From CBDBZL01 sp965213545 (lineage in GTDB: Bacteria; Pseudomonadota; Alphaproteobacteria; Sphingomonadales; Sphingomonadaceae): a DNA stretch of 64,000 bases. The notes under the pieces were generated by a model. The model ran no database searches and had not been told where the DNA came from. It was given only the letters and a program-made list of their open reading frames with translations. The stretch is taken from assembly GCA_965213545.1 (NCBI GenBank), contig CBDBZL010000002.1:620001-684000 (forward strand), given 5' to 3'. Position 1 is the first letter of the stretch. Each line of letters begins with the position of its first letter. Below, piece after piece: positions 1-8,712 of this stretch. The translations under genes were made by a program, and so were the position numbers.

Positions 1-1415
1 TCGGCCTGTCCGAACAGCGACAAAGCTTCCGATTCGAGCGTGAAGGCTTCGTTCAGGCCCTGTCCGGCACCGAAGAACTGGCCCTGATAGGACCGCCCGT
101 CCGCCTGTCCCAGCGCGGCTTCCAGCGTGGCGATATTGAGGGCGCCGCCCGATGCCTGGCGGATGAGGATGTCGGCATAGGGCCGGAACTGGCTACCGAG
201 CAGCAGCTGGCCGGTCTGTTCGACTTCTTCCGAAATATAGAACGCGCCGAGCAGCACATCGAGCCGGTCGGTGAGCGAGCCGGTGAGCCGCAGTTCCTGG
301 GTGAAGGTCTCGACCGACACATCCTCGGCGCGCGGATTGATCAGGTCGGCGCTGGTGAAATCAGAGTCCTGCCGGGTCGCGGCATCCGAGCGTCTGAAGG
401 CGGTGATCGACGCGGCCTCCAAGGTATCGCCGAGCGGCACGTCGAGCTGCGCCGAGATACCCCAGTTCTCGATCCGGTTGGTGGAATCAAAGTTGTTGAA
501 CACCACGCCTTCGAAAGGCTTGGCGGGATCGGTCACCTGCCCGCCCAGCGCGCGGATGGCCTGACCCGCGCCGCCCAGCCGCGCATTGACCACCGCGCAG
601 CACAATTCGTCGATCTCGTCGTAATCGCCGATGATCCGCAGCGAAACATCGTTGGCCAGTTCGACCAAAGCCTGCCCGCGCACGAACCAGCGGTCGCGGT
701 CATTGATGCGCTCGCCGGTTACCGCATCGCGAAAGAAACCCTCGCGCATGTTGACCCCGCCGGCAATGCTAGCCGCGATCTCGTCGCTTACCGGCCCGGT
801 GACATAGCCCTTGGCGATCACCTGTTCGTAATTGCCCAGCGTCAGTTCGCCGACGCCGCCCAGGTCGAATTGCGGCTCCTGCGTGCTGATCGAGATGACA
901 CCGGCGCTGGCGTTCTTGCCGAACAGAGTGGATTGCGGCCCTCGCAGCACCTCGATCCGCTCCACATTGGGAAGGTCGGTGATCTGGGCGGCGGTGCGGC
1001 TTCGGTAGACGTTGTCCACGAACACGCCGACCGAGGGCTCGATACCGGCGTTGTTCGCGCCGTTGCCGAAGCCGCGAATGAAGAAGTTGGTGTTGGCAAC
1101 GCTCTGCCGCTGGCCGACTTGCAGCGAAGGGACAAGCGTCTGCAGATCGCGCAGGTCGCGGATCTGGTCACGCTCGAGCGCTTCGGCGGTGGTGACGGTG
1201 ACCGCCACGGGCACATCCTGCAGCGTTGCCTCGCGCTTGGTGGCGGTGACGATGATCTGGTTGCCGGTGGCGGTGTCCTCCTGCGGCGGGAAGGCATCGG
1301 GCGGGGGCGACGCATCCTGCGCCAAAGTCGCGCCGGGTGCCAGCAGTGCGAGCACTGCGATGGAGGCCGTGAAAAAGCGGGACGCACGCGCGCCGCGGTA
1401 GTTCAAATCAGACAT
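1..1415 (-). CDS. TonB-dependent receptor, N-terminal part (cut by window edge)
   Basis: Outer-membrane receptor that imports a substrate using energy from TonB-ExbBD. The frame runs open from an ATG at 1415 to base 1, giving 471 codons; the rest of the beta-barrel lies outside the window. Visible in order: a signal peptide at about residues 1-33 ending in ALLAPGATLAQ; a TonB-box/plug start IIVTATKREATLQDVPVAV near 54-72; FFIRGFGNG at 111-119; and the plug motif LRGPQSTLFGKNASAG at 157-172. These are typical of sphingomonad TonB receptors that carry no N-terminal STN signalling domain. The substrate cannot be told from this part. The gene is transcribed away from typA, with about 300 bp between the two starts. 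Confidence 0.93.
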   Translation of the reverse strand, partial: MSDLNYRGARASRFFTASIAVLALLAPGATLAQDASPPPDAFPPQEDTATGNQIIVTATKREATLQDVPVAVTVTTAEALERDQIRDLRDLQTLVPSLQVGQRQSVANTNFFIRGFGNGANNAGIEPSVGVFVDNVYRSRTAAQITDLPNVERIEVLRGPQSTLFGKNASAGVISISTQEPQFDLGGVGELTLGNYEQVIAKGYVTGPVSDEIAASIAGGVNMREGFFRDAVTGERINDRDRWFVRGQALVELANDVSLRIIGDYDEIDELCCAVVNARLGGAGQAIRALGGQVTDPAKPFEGVVFNNFDSTNRIENWGISAQLDVPLGDTLEAASITAFRRSDAATRQDSDFTSADLINPRAEDVSVETFTQELRLTGSLTDRLDVLLGAFYISEEVEQTGQLLLGSQFRPYADILIRQASGGALNIATLEAALGQADGRSYQGQFFGAGQGLNEAFTLESEALSLFGQA

Positions 1416-1714
1416 GCGAGCTTCCTGCCCATGCGCTAGTGTCGCGCGATTCCTCTGGTTGTCATATAAGTCGGTAAGCGACTGTTATGTAGTCGGTTTA
1501 TTAGTCTACAGCGATCAAAATCGCCAACCCATCTGCAAGGCACTGCGATGCTCCAACGACAAGCGTGGCTTTGCGGTCACAGCTGCCGGGTTCGCTCACG
1601 CCTTGTCGCTGCCCGCTCGCTGGGGTAGGGCGTCCGGCGAACCGCTGCCCGCCCCGCCGGCTCGGCCGCCCGAACCCCCTCATCCCCCGAACCCCTCATC
1701 CAAGGCCCGCTTCA
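1416..1714. other. Divergent intergenic region between the TonB receptor and typA
   Basis: About 300 bp with no convincing gene. It must hold the promoters of both divergent genes. The part near the receptor is locally AT-rich (about 1465-1515) and holds a perfect 5-bp inverted repeat, AGTCG-GTAAG-CGACT, at 1469-1483. A second copy of AGTCGGT lies at 1491-1497, 22 bp from the first. This could be an operator for the receptor, but that is inference. The 1640-1712 part is very C-rich and reads through in frame into typA, which is why a longer typA ORF exists. Confidence 0.5.
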
Positions 1715-3556
1715 ATGTCCGCAGCTTTGCGCAACGTGGCGATCATCGCCCATGTCGATCACGGCAAGACCACGCTGGTCGACCAGCTGTTCCGCCAATC
1801 CGGAACCTTCCGCGACAATCAGCGCGTGGAGGAGCGGGCGATGGATTCCAGCGAGCTCGAGAAGGAGCGCGGGATCACCATCCTGGCCAAGTGCACCAGC
1901 GTGGAGTGGACACCGCCCGCGGGCGGCGAGCAGATGCGGATCAATATCGTCGATACACCCGGCCACGCCGATTTCGGCGCCGAGGTGGAGCGCATCCTGT
2001 CGATGGTCGATGGGGTGATCCTGCTGGTGGACGCCGCCGAAGGGCCGATGCCGCAGACCAAGTTCGTCACCAGCAAGGCGCTCGGCCTGGGGTTGAGGCC
2101 GATCGTGGTGGTCAACAAGATCGACCGCTCCGATGCGCGCCCGCAGGAAGTGCTCGACGAGGTGTTCGACCTGTTCGTCAACCTGGATGCCAATGACGAG
2201 CAGCTCGACTTCCCAATGCTCTACGCCTCGGGCCGTTCGGGCTATGCCAGCCAGGATGCCGACGCGCGCGAGGGAGATCTGACCCCGCTGTTCGGCACCA
2301 TCGTCGACCATGTGCCGCCGCCCGGGCTGACCAGCGATGCGCCCTTCGCCATGCTGGCGACGCTGCTCGACCGCGACGCTTTCTTGGGTCGCATCCTGAC
2401 CGGGCGGATCGAGGCGGGGGCGCTGGAAGCGGGGATGGCGATCAAGGCGCTCGATGTCGATGGCAAGCAGATCGAAGCGGGCCGGGCGAGCAAGGTGTTC
2501 GCCTTTCGCGGACTGGAGCGCGTACCGGTGGACCGAGTTGAGGCAGGCGATATCGTCGCCATTGCCGGGCTTGCGCAGGCGACCGTGTCCAACACCTTGT
2601 GCGATCCCGCGGTCACCGCGCCGATCCCCGCGCAGCCGATCGATCCGCCCACCTTGTCGATGACTTTCGCGGTCAATGACAGCCCCTATGCCGGGCGCGA
2701 GGGGGACAAGGTGCAAAGCCGCGTTATTCGCGAGCGGCTCGAGCGCGAGGCGGAAACCAATGTCGCCATCCGCCTGACCGAAAGCGCCGAGCGTGACGCC
2801 TTCGAGGTCGCCGGACGCGGGGAACTGCAACTGGGCGTGCTGATCGAATCGATGCGCCGCGAGGGCTTCGAATTGTCGATCAGCCGCCCGCGCGTGCTGC
2901 TGCGCAATGGCGAGGGCGGCCGCGAGGAGCCGTACGAGACGGTGGTGATCGACGTGGACGACGAGTTCTCGGGCACGGTGGTCGAGAAGATGGCGCTGCG
3001 CAAAGCCGAGATGACCGACATGCGCCCCAGTGGCGGCGGCAAGACGCGGCTCACCTTCAGCGCACCCAGCCGCGGGCTGATCGGCTATCATGGCGAATTC
3101 CTGTCCGACACGCGGGGCACGGGCATCATGAACCGCCTGTTCGAGCGTTACGGCCCCTACAAGGGACCGATCAGCGGCCGGCAGAATGGTGTCCTGATCT
3201 CGATGGAACTGGGTGAGGCGGTGGCCTATGCGCTCAATATGCTTGAGGAGCGCGGCCAGCTGTTCATCTCGCCGGGCGAAAAGCTGTACCAGGGGATGAT
3301 CATCGGCGAGAATGCCAAGCCGCAGGATCTTGAGGTCAACCCGCTCAAGTCCAAGCAGCTGACCAATTTCCGCGCGAGCGGGAAGGACGAGGGCATTCGG
3401 CTGACCCCGCCGCGGCGGATGACGCTGGAACAGGCGATCGCCTATATCGAGGATGACGAACTGGTCGAAGTCACGCCCAAGAACGTGCGGCTGAGGAAGC
3501 GCCAGCTCGACCCGCACGAGCGCAAGAAGGCCTCGCGCAAGGCGGAGGTGGCCTAG
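1715..3556 (+). CDS. typA: Ribosome-associated translational GTPase TypA/BipA
   Basis: Translational GTPase of the EF-G family that binds ribosomes and matters for growth under stress and for late 50S assembly. It has 613 residues, close to the usual ~605-615. GTPase motifs: P-loop AHVDHGKT at 12-19, ERGIT at 51-55, DTPGH at 80-84, NKID at 134-137. The later part has domain-III/V features (GRGELQLGVLIESMRREG) and the TypA-specific C-terminal region. The ATG at 1715 is chosen because the family begins almost directly with RNVAIIAHVDHGKT; an upstream in-frame extension to 1565 is low-complexity and not expected. Transcribed alone. Confidence 0.97.
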   Translation: MSAALRNVAIIAHVDHGKTTLVDQLFRQSGTFRDNQRVEERAMDSSELEKERGITILAKCTSVEWTPPAGGEQMRINIVDTPGHADFGAEVERILSMVDGVILLVDAAEGPMPQTKFVTSKALGLGLRPIVVVNKIDRSDARPQEVLDEVFDLFVNLDANDEQLDFPMLYASGRSGYASQDADAREGDLTPLFGTIVDHVPPPGLTSDAPFAMLATLLDRDAFLGRILTGRIEAGALEAGMAIKALDVDGKQIEAGRASKVFAFRGLERVPVDRVEAGDIVAIAGLAQATVSNTLCDPAVTAPIPAQPIDPPTLSMTFAVNDSPYAGREGDKVQSRVIRERLEREAETNVAIRLTESAERDAFEVAGRGELQLGVLIESMRREGFELSISRPRVLLRNGEGGREEPYETVVIDVDDEFSGTVVEKMALRKAEMTDMRPSGGGKTRLTFSAPSRGLIGYHGEFLSDTRGTGIMNRLFERYGPYKGPISGRQNGVLISMELGEAVAYALNMLEERGQLFISPGEKLYQGMIIGENAKPQDLEVNPLKSKQLTNFRASGKDEGIRLTPPRRMTLEQAIAYIEDDELVEVTPKNVRLRKRQLDPHERKKASRKAEVA

Positions 3557-3631
3557 CCCGAACGCTATTCTTGGGGTGCAATGAGGGAGGACGTCCCAGC
3601 CCCCCGTTCCCGCAAGCAGCGCCTCGACGGG

Positions 3632-4387
3632 TCACGCCCATAGCCGCTCTGCCAGGATGAGTGCGGCAAAGCCGACGACGCCGCCCGCAAACGGCAGGAA
3701 GAAGCTTTGCCGCTCATCGGGCAGCTCCTCCTTCAGCACGCCAAGCACAATATTGCCGGCCAGGAAGGCGAAGAGGCCAGCGATTGCCGCCGACGGCAGC
3801 GTGATGAACAGCCCCAGCCCCCAGCCGGCGACCACGGCAGCGGCAAGCACCGGCCCGCCCCAGCGATCATAAGGCTCGGGATGATGCTGGCGCATGCCGA
3901 AATCGGCGGTGAGGAAATGCAGGCCGATGGCGCTGAAATACAGCCCCAGCGCCCATGGCCCGGCTTCCTCGCGGTGGACCAGCAGATAGCCGATAAGCAG
4001 ATTGAGCGTCGCGTAGCTGGCGACGTGCAGCCACAGCACATTGTCCTTGACCCGGTCGCCCTCGCCCTCCTCGCGCGAGCGTTCGCGGCTGAGCTTCACC
4101 TTGCGCTCGAGCCCGTAGAAACCCGCCAGTCCGGCGAGCGCCAGGCTATAGACGATGCTTTCGGCAACCACCGGCTCGGTCACGAACTCGCGCGCCAGAT
4201 CGGTCGAATGCGCGCCCAGATCGGGCAGGATGTGAAGGAACACATAGGCCACCGAGACCCCGCCGCAGAAGGACAGCCAGCGGCTGCGCGGCGTGCGCTG
4301 GAGAAAGCGCAACCGGCGCACATTGAGATGGATCGACGCGAAGGCGGCGACCATCGCGCCGGTAACGAGGATTTCGCCCGGGGTCAT
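3632..4387 (-). CDS. Multi-pass membrane protein, possibly distantly ZIP-like
   Basis: 251-residue integral membrane protein with about seven or eight hydrophobic segments and a charged loop near residues 95-113 (RERSREEGEGDRVKD). I do not recognise a characterised family with confidence. HILPD at 52-56, near the end of a membrane helix, and a late acidic stretch EELPDE before the final helix recall the metal-binding helices of ZIP transporters, but the diagnostic HNxxDG-type motif is not seen. It is convergent with typA and separated from it by 75 bp. The start at ATG 4387 gives a first helix directly. Function unassigned. Confidence 0.75.
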   Translation of the reverse strand: MTPGEILVTGAMVAAFASIHLNVRRLRFLQRTPRSRWLSFCGGVSVAYVFLHILPDLGAHSTDLAREFVTEPVVAESIVYSLALAGLAGFYGLERKVKLSRERSREEGEGDRVKDNVLWLHVASYATLNLLIGYLLVHREEAGPWALGLYFSAIGLHFLTADFGMRQHHPEPYDRWGGPVLAAAVVAGWGLGLFITLPSAAIAGLFAFLAGNIVLGVLKEELPDERQSFFLPFAGGVVGFAALILAERLWA

Positions 4388-4688
4388 ATGAAGGCCAATG
4401 GGACCAGGCTCGCGCGGTTCCGGTGCGAACGCGCGGGGTTGGACTGGTTATGGCGGCGTGGAGCCGCCCGGCGTTGTGCGCTGCCTCCCGGGTGACCGGC
4501 TACCCATGATATCCCGCTGCCTCCGTGCAGCGTCATGATCCATCCCCCCAATCGCTCGGATCATCCATGAGGTAACCCGCGCCCGGGTGCCAGCCAGCTC
4601 TCGACGTTCGGAATCGATAAACGCGCGCCACTAAGCGCCGGGCCATGCGCACTCGCCTAAGCCAGTGCGCTGAGCTAAACCCGCGCCG
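4388..4688. other. Divergent intergenic region without recognised features
   Basis: About 300 bp between the start of the minus-strand membrane protein and the start of the plus-strand glycosyltransferase. It must contain both promoters. I see no tRNA, no strong hairpin followed by a T-run, and no ORF with a plausible protein. Confidence 0.5.
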
Positions 4689-5864
4689 ATGGAGATCGCC
4701 GGCCTGCGCGTCGCCCTGTTCAGCGGCAACTACAATATGGTGAGGGACGGCGCCAACCAAGCGCTCAACCGGCTGGTCGCCACTCTGCTTGAGCATGGCG
4801 CGCTGGTTCAGGTATACTCGCCGACCGTGTCCGAGCCCGCCTTCGCTCCGGCGGGCGAGCTGGTTTCGCTGCCCAGCGTGCCGATACCGGGACGCGGCGA
4901 ATATCGCGTCGCGCTGGGGCTTTCCGCACAGGTCCGACGCAAACTCGCACAATTCGCGCCGCATATCGTGCATGTCTCGTCGCCCGATCCCTCAGCGCAC
5001 AGCGCGCTTGCCTGGGCGAGGGCGCACGGCCTGCCGGTGCTGGCCTCGGTCCATACCCGGTTCGAGACCTATCCGCGCTATTACCGCCTGGGCTTTCTCG
5101 AACCGCTGGCGGTGCGCCTGCTGCGCCGCTTCTACCGGCGATGCGATGCGCTGCTCGCCCCTTCGCCGAGCATGGCGCGCGTGCTCGTGGGGCAGGGAAT
5201 GAACGATGATGTCGCGATCTGGTCGCGCGGAGTGGACCGCGAGGTGTTCGCAGCCAACCGCCGCAGTCTGGATTGGCGGCGCGCGAACGGCATCGGCGAT
5301 GACCAGATGGCAATCGGCTTTCTGGGCCGGCTGGTGATGGAAAAGGGGCTCGACGTGTTCGCCGCCACGCTCGCCAGGCTGCGCGCGCAGGATGTGGCGC
5401 ACAATGCGCTGGTGATCGGCGATGGCCCCGCGCGCGGGTGGTTCGAGGAGCGGCTGCCGGGCGCGGCCTTCGTCGGTTTCCAGACCGGACCGGACCTGGG
5501 GCGCGCGGTGGCCTCGATGGACGTCATGTTCAACCCTTCCGTCACCGAGACCTTCGGCAATGTGACGCTCGAGGCGATGGCTTGCGCTGTTCCCGTCGTG
5601 GCAGCGCGCGCGACCGGAGCAACGAGCTTGGTCGAGGACCATGTCAGCGGGCGGCTGATCGAGCCCGGCGATATCGCCGCCTTCGCCGACGCCTTGGCCG
5701 CCTATGCCGGCGACCCGGCAATGCGCGTCGCTCACGGCACGGCGGGCGAGGCGAACAGCCGCGAGTTCACCTGGGACAGCGTGAACGAGGCGGTGGCGCG
5801 CACCTATCTGCGGCTCGTGAGCAATGCACCGAAGGTCGATGGTGGGAAAACACCTCGAGGTTGA
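4689..5864 (+). CDS. GT4-family glycosyltransferase (retaining, GT-B fold)
   Basis: 391-residue glycosyltransferase of family GT4, resembling GDP-mannose or UDP-sugar dependent enzymes that modify lipids (MgtA/SqdX-like). The N-terminal Rossmann domain starts with a glycine-rich loop (VALFSGNYNMVRDGANQALNRL, quoted here only in part by position 8-29). The C-terminal donor-binding domain has FLGRLVMEKGLD at 211-222, GDGPARG at 244-250 and the E-x7-E motif from E287 to E295 in TETFGNVTLEAMA. No signal peptide is seen, so it is probably a cytoplasmic or membrane-peripheral enzyme. Donor and acceptor cannot be predicted. No clear Shine-Dalgarno site precedes the ATG. It stands alone, about 160 bp before rarA. 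Confidence 0.88.
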   Translation: MEIAGLRVALFSGNYNMVRDGANQALNRLVATLLEHGALVQVYSPTVSEPAFAPAGELVSLPSVPIPGRGEYRVALGLSAQVRRKLAQFAPHIVHVSSPDPSAHSALAWARAHGLPVLASVHTRFETYPRYYRLGFLEPLAVRLLRRFYRRCDALLAPSPSMARVLVGQGMNDDVAIWSRGVDREVFAANRRSLDWRRANGIGDDQMAIGFLGRLVMEKGLDVFAATLARLRAQDVAHNALVIGDGPARGWFEERLPGAAFVGFQTGPDLGRAVASMDVMFNPSVTETFGNVTLEAMACAVPVVAARATGATSLVEDHVSGRLIEPGDIAAFADALAAYAGDPAMRVAHGTAGEANSREFTWDSVNEAVARTYLRLVSNAPKVDGGKTPRG

Positions 5865-6025
5865 GCGAAGCCAGGATCGCTGCTGGATCGCGCAAATCCT
5901 CAAGATGACAATCAGCACTTTCGGGCGAACCTGCTCCCGCCCCCGATCATGGAAACCAGGAAGGCTCGGCGACGGCATGACCTATGGGCTCGCGATCGAG
6001 CGAAGCGCAGCCTATGATCCGGGCG

Positions 6026-7402
6026 ATGGCTGATCTGTTCGGCGACGAGCCCCCCGCCCCATCTTCGCCGGCGTCCCCCGCCAGGGGCGGCGCGCATGAG
6101 ACCGCCGCCCCGCCCGACACGCCACCCGATGCGCCACCCGATGCGCCATTGGCCGACCGGTTGCGGCCGCGCGCGCTTGGCGAGGTGATCGGGCAGGAGC
6201 ATCTGACCGGACCCGATGGCGCGATCGGCCGGATGGTTGCCGCAGGTCGCCTCGCCAGCATGATCTTGTGGGGGCCGCCGGGCACCGGCAAGACCAGCAT
6301 CGCCCGTCTGCTCGCGGACGCGGTGAGTATGCGCTACGTGGCGGTGAGCGCGGTGTTCACCGGCGTTGCCGAACTGCGCAAGCTGTTCGCCGAAGCGCAG
6401 ACCGCGCGCGCGGCAGGCCAACGCACCTTGCTGTTCGTGGACGAGATCCACCGCTTCAATCGCTCGCAACAGGACGGTTTCCTTCCCTTTGTCGAGCAGG
6501 GCACGGTGACGTTGGTGGGGGCAACCACCGAAAACCCCAGCTTCGCGCTCAATGCAGCGCTGCTCAGCCGCGCTCAGGTGCTGATCCTGCACCGGCTGGA
6601 CAATGCGGCGCTCGAGGCGCTCATGACCCGCGCCGAAGCGCTCACCGGCCCGCTTCCCCTGTCCCCGGCGGCGCGCGAGGCACTAATCGCCAGCGCGGAT
6701 GGCGACGGGCGCTTCCTGCTCAACCAGGCCGAAACCCTCGCTGCCGCCGGGCTGGAGCAACCGCTCGATGCAGGCGCGCTCGCCGCCTTCCTGCAGCGCC
6801 GTGTTGCGGTCTACGACAAGGATCGCGACGGGCATTACAACCTCATTTCCGCGCTTCACAAGGCGGTGCGCGGGTCCGACCCGCAGGCGGCGCTGTATTA
6901 TCTGGCGCGGATGCTGGTGGCGGGCGAGGAGCCGCTTTATCTGGCGCGGCGGCTGGTGCGCATGGCGACAGAGGACATCGGCCTCGCTGATCCGCAATCG
7001 CTCGCGGTGTGCCTGGCGGCGAAGGAGGCCTACGAGTTCCTCGGCAGCCCCGAAGGCGAACTGGCGCTGGTGCAGGCGTGCATCTATCTGGCGAGCGCGC
7101 CCAAGTCGAACGCGGTCTATCGGGCGCAAAAGGCCGCCTGGGCGAGCGCGCGCGAGACGGGCAGTCTGATGCCGCCCGCCAATATCCTCAATGCACCGAC
7201 AAAGCTGATGAAAGAGATCGGCTACGGGCGTGGATATGCCTATGACCATGATGGGGACGAAGGCTTTTCGGGTGCAAACTACTGGCCCGAGGAGATGACG
7301 CCGCAGGTCTATTACGAGCCTACGAACCGCGGAATGGAAGCACGGATCGGCGAGCGATTGGCGCAGTGGCAGCGGTTGCGCAATGAGCGCTGGGAGGATT
7401 GA
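6026..7402 (+). CDS. rarA: Replication-associated recombination protein A (RarA/MgsA), AAA+ ATPase
   Basis: AAA+ ATPase of the clamp-loader group that acts at stalled replication forks with SSB. Counting from the ATG at 6026 it has 458 residues. Walker A GPPGTGKT is at 83-90 and Walker B LLFVDEIHRF near 135-144, followed by the sensor region TTENPSFALN and the MgsA C-terminal tetramerisation region (EDIGLADPQ, APKSNAVY, NAPTKLMKE). Alternative in-frame starts at 5984 and 6014 exist; MADLFGDEPP is preferred because this opening is common in the family. Residues 29-42 hold a short Pro-Asp repeat (PPDTPPDAPPDAP) that probably is a flexible linker. Confidence 0.96.
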   Translation: MADLFGDEPPAPSSPASPARGGAHETAAPPDTPPDAPPDAPLADRLRPRALGEVIGQEHLTGPDGAIGRMVAAGRLASMILWGPPGTGKTSIARLLADAVSMRYVAVSAVFTGVAELRKLFAEAQTARAAGQRTLLFVDEIHRFNRSQQDGFLPFVEQGTVTLVGATTENPSFALNAALLSRAQVLILHRLDNAALEALMTRAEALTGPLPLSPAAREALIASADGDGRFLLNQAETLAAAGLEQPLDAGALAAFLQRRVAVYDKDRDGHYNLISALHKAVRGSDPQAALYYLARMLVAGEEPLYLARRLVRMATEDIGLADPQSLAVCLAAKEAYEFLGSPEGELALVQACIYLASAPKSNAVYRAQKAAWASARETGSLMPPANILNAPTKLMKEIGYGRGYAYDHDGDEGFSGANYWPEEMTPQVYYEPTNRGMEARIGERLAQWQRLRNERWED

Positions 7403-7614
7403 GGTGGCGTCACATAGCCGGTCCCCCGACAGCTGGAACAGGGCACGCGGCTTTGTCTTGTGGCGCGCTGATATCCGCCGGAAATGCGCGTATTATCGCG
7501 GCCTGCCGACGGTGCGGGTGCGCTATGGTAGCGCTGATCCCCAGCAAATGCGCGAGGCGATCCGACGCGCGCATGGGCAGGCGGCGGCAAGGGGGAGGTG
7601 GGCGCACGACGGGC

Positions 7615-8505
7615 ATGACGGGCATGGCAGGCAGGTTCGCTTGTTTCGTTGCGATCGACTGGTCGGGCGCGGCGGGGGAGCGGCACCGCGGCATCGCGAT
7701 CGCCATGGCCTGGGCGACGGGCGGTGCGCCGCAGCTTGTCGCAAATAGTCGGCCCTGGTCGCGCCTGGAAGTACTCGACTGGCTGCTGAACGACCTGCCT
7801 CGCGATGCTCTGGTCGGGCTCGATCTGGGGTTCGCGCTGCCGTTCCTCGATTGCGGCGCCTATTTCCCCGACTGGGACCACAACCCTCCGAATGCGCGTG
7901 CGCTGTGGCAGCTGGTCGACGAACTGAGCGCGGCCGACCCGCATCTGGGCGTCACGGGCCTGGTCGAGCATCCCAAGCTGGCACGCTATTTCCGGCATCG
8001 CGGGCGGGAGGGAACATCGTTCCACTCGCCGCGGGCGACACACAGGCGCGGGCGTTTTCGGGTCACCGAGGAGGCGCAGAAGCAGAACAAGCTGCGCCCC
8101 ACCAGCAACTTCAACCTGGTCGGCGCAGCGCAGGTGGGAAAGGCCTCGCTGACCGGAATGCGCGTTCTGCACCGGCTTGGCGGCCGCATTCCGGTGTGGC
8201 CGATTGACGCAGTACCACGTGCAGGCTCGGTAATCGTCGAGATCTATACCACGCTTGCCGCGGTTGCAGCGGGCAGGACGGTATCGACCAGCAAGATGCG
8301 CAGCGTCGAAGCGCTCAACCAGGCGCTAGACCGGCTCGGCAGCGCGCCGATTATCGGCAGCGGCCCGATCGACGACCATTCGGCCGATGCGCTCGTCACC
8401 GCTTCATGGCTGCGCGCCAAGGCGGAATGCGCCGACTTGTGGTCGCCCGCGCGGCTCGATCGCACGATTGCGCGCACCGAGGGCTGGACCTTCGGCGTTG
8501 CGTAA
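7615..8505 (+). CDS. DUF429-like protein, predicted RNase H-fold nuclease
   Basis: 296-residue protein, counted from the ATG at 7615 (MTGMAGRFACFVAIDWSG). Acidic residues sit where an RNase H fold needs them: VAIDWSG with D15, LVGLDLGF with D70, and a C-terminal DDHSADALVTASW segment. This pattern fits DUF429-type proteins, described as predicted nucleases. No experimental function is known to me, and the assignment is by motif only. The reading frame is open back to 7399, overlapping the rarA stop, but that 72-codon extension is Arg/Gly-rich and unlike the family. It lies after rarA and just before tRNA-Thr. Confidence 0.65.
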   Translation: MTGMAGRFACFVAIDWSGAAGERHRGIAIAMAWATGGAPQLVANSRPWSRLEVLDWLLNDLPRDALVGLDLGFALPFLDCGAYFPDWDHNPPNARALWQLVDELSAADPHLGVTGLVEHPKLARYFRHRGREGTSFHSPRATHRRGRFRVTEEAQKQNKLRPTSNFNLVGAAQVGKASLTGMRVLHRLGGRIPVWPIDAVPRAGSVIVEIYTTLAAVAAGRTVSTSKMRSVEALNQALDRLGSAPIIGSGPIDDHSADALVTASWLRAKAECADLWSPARLDRTIARTEGWTFGVA

Positions 8506-8529
8506 CGCATGAGCGCGCCGCATCACCGG

Positions 8530-8604
8530 GCCGGCTTAGCACAGGGGTAGTGCAGCGGTTTTGTAAACCGAAGGTCGGGGGTTCGAATCCCTCAGCCGGC
8601 ACCA
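8530..8604 (+). tRNA. tRNA-Thr (anticodon UGU)
   Basis: A complete cloverleaf can be folded: acceptor GCCGGCT pairs with AGCCGGC (8594-8600), the D-arm stem is GCAC/GTGC, the anticodon loop is TTTGTAA with anticodon TGT, and the T-loop is TTCGAAT. The discriminator is A, and the 3' CCA is encoded. The anticodon identifies threonine, reading ACA. An MmeI-like restriction-modification gene starts 108 bp downstream; I found no repeat of the tRNA 3' end that would mark an integrated element. Confidence 0.98.
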
Positions 8605-8712
8605 TCGGCCCGTTCGTGCGCTGTCGCCAACCTTCGACGCACCGCCGCCCAATTGTCCGATTGGCGAAAGAAGTCGCAGCCGCTAGCTCCTGCTTGACGG
8701 GAGGAATGGCGG

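Noticed and set aside
1712..3517. 601-codon minus-strand ORF antisense to typA
   Set aside because: It is the mirror of a strongly conserved gene; the product is His/Arg/Leu-rich with no domain, a common artefact in high-GC DNA.
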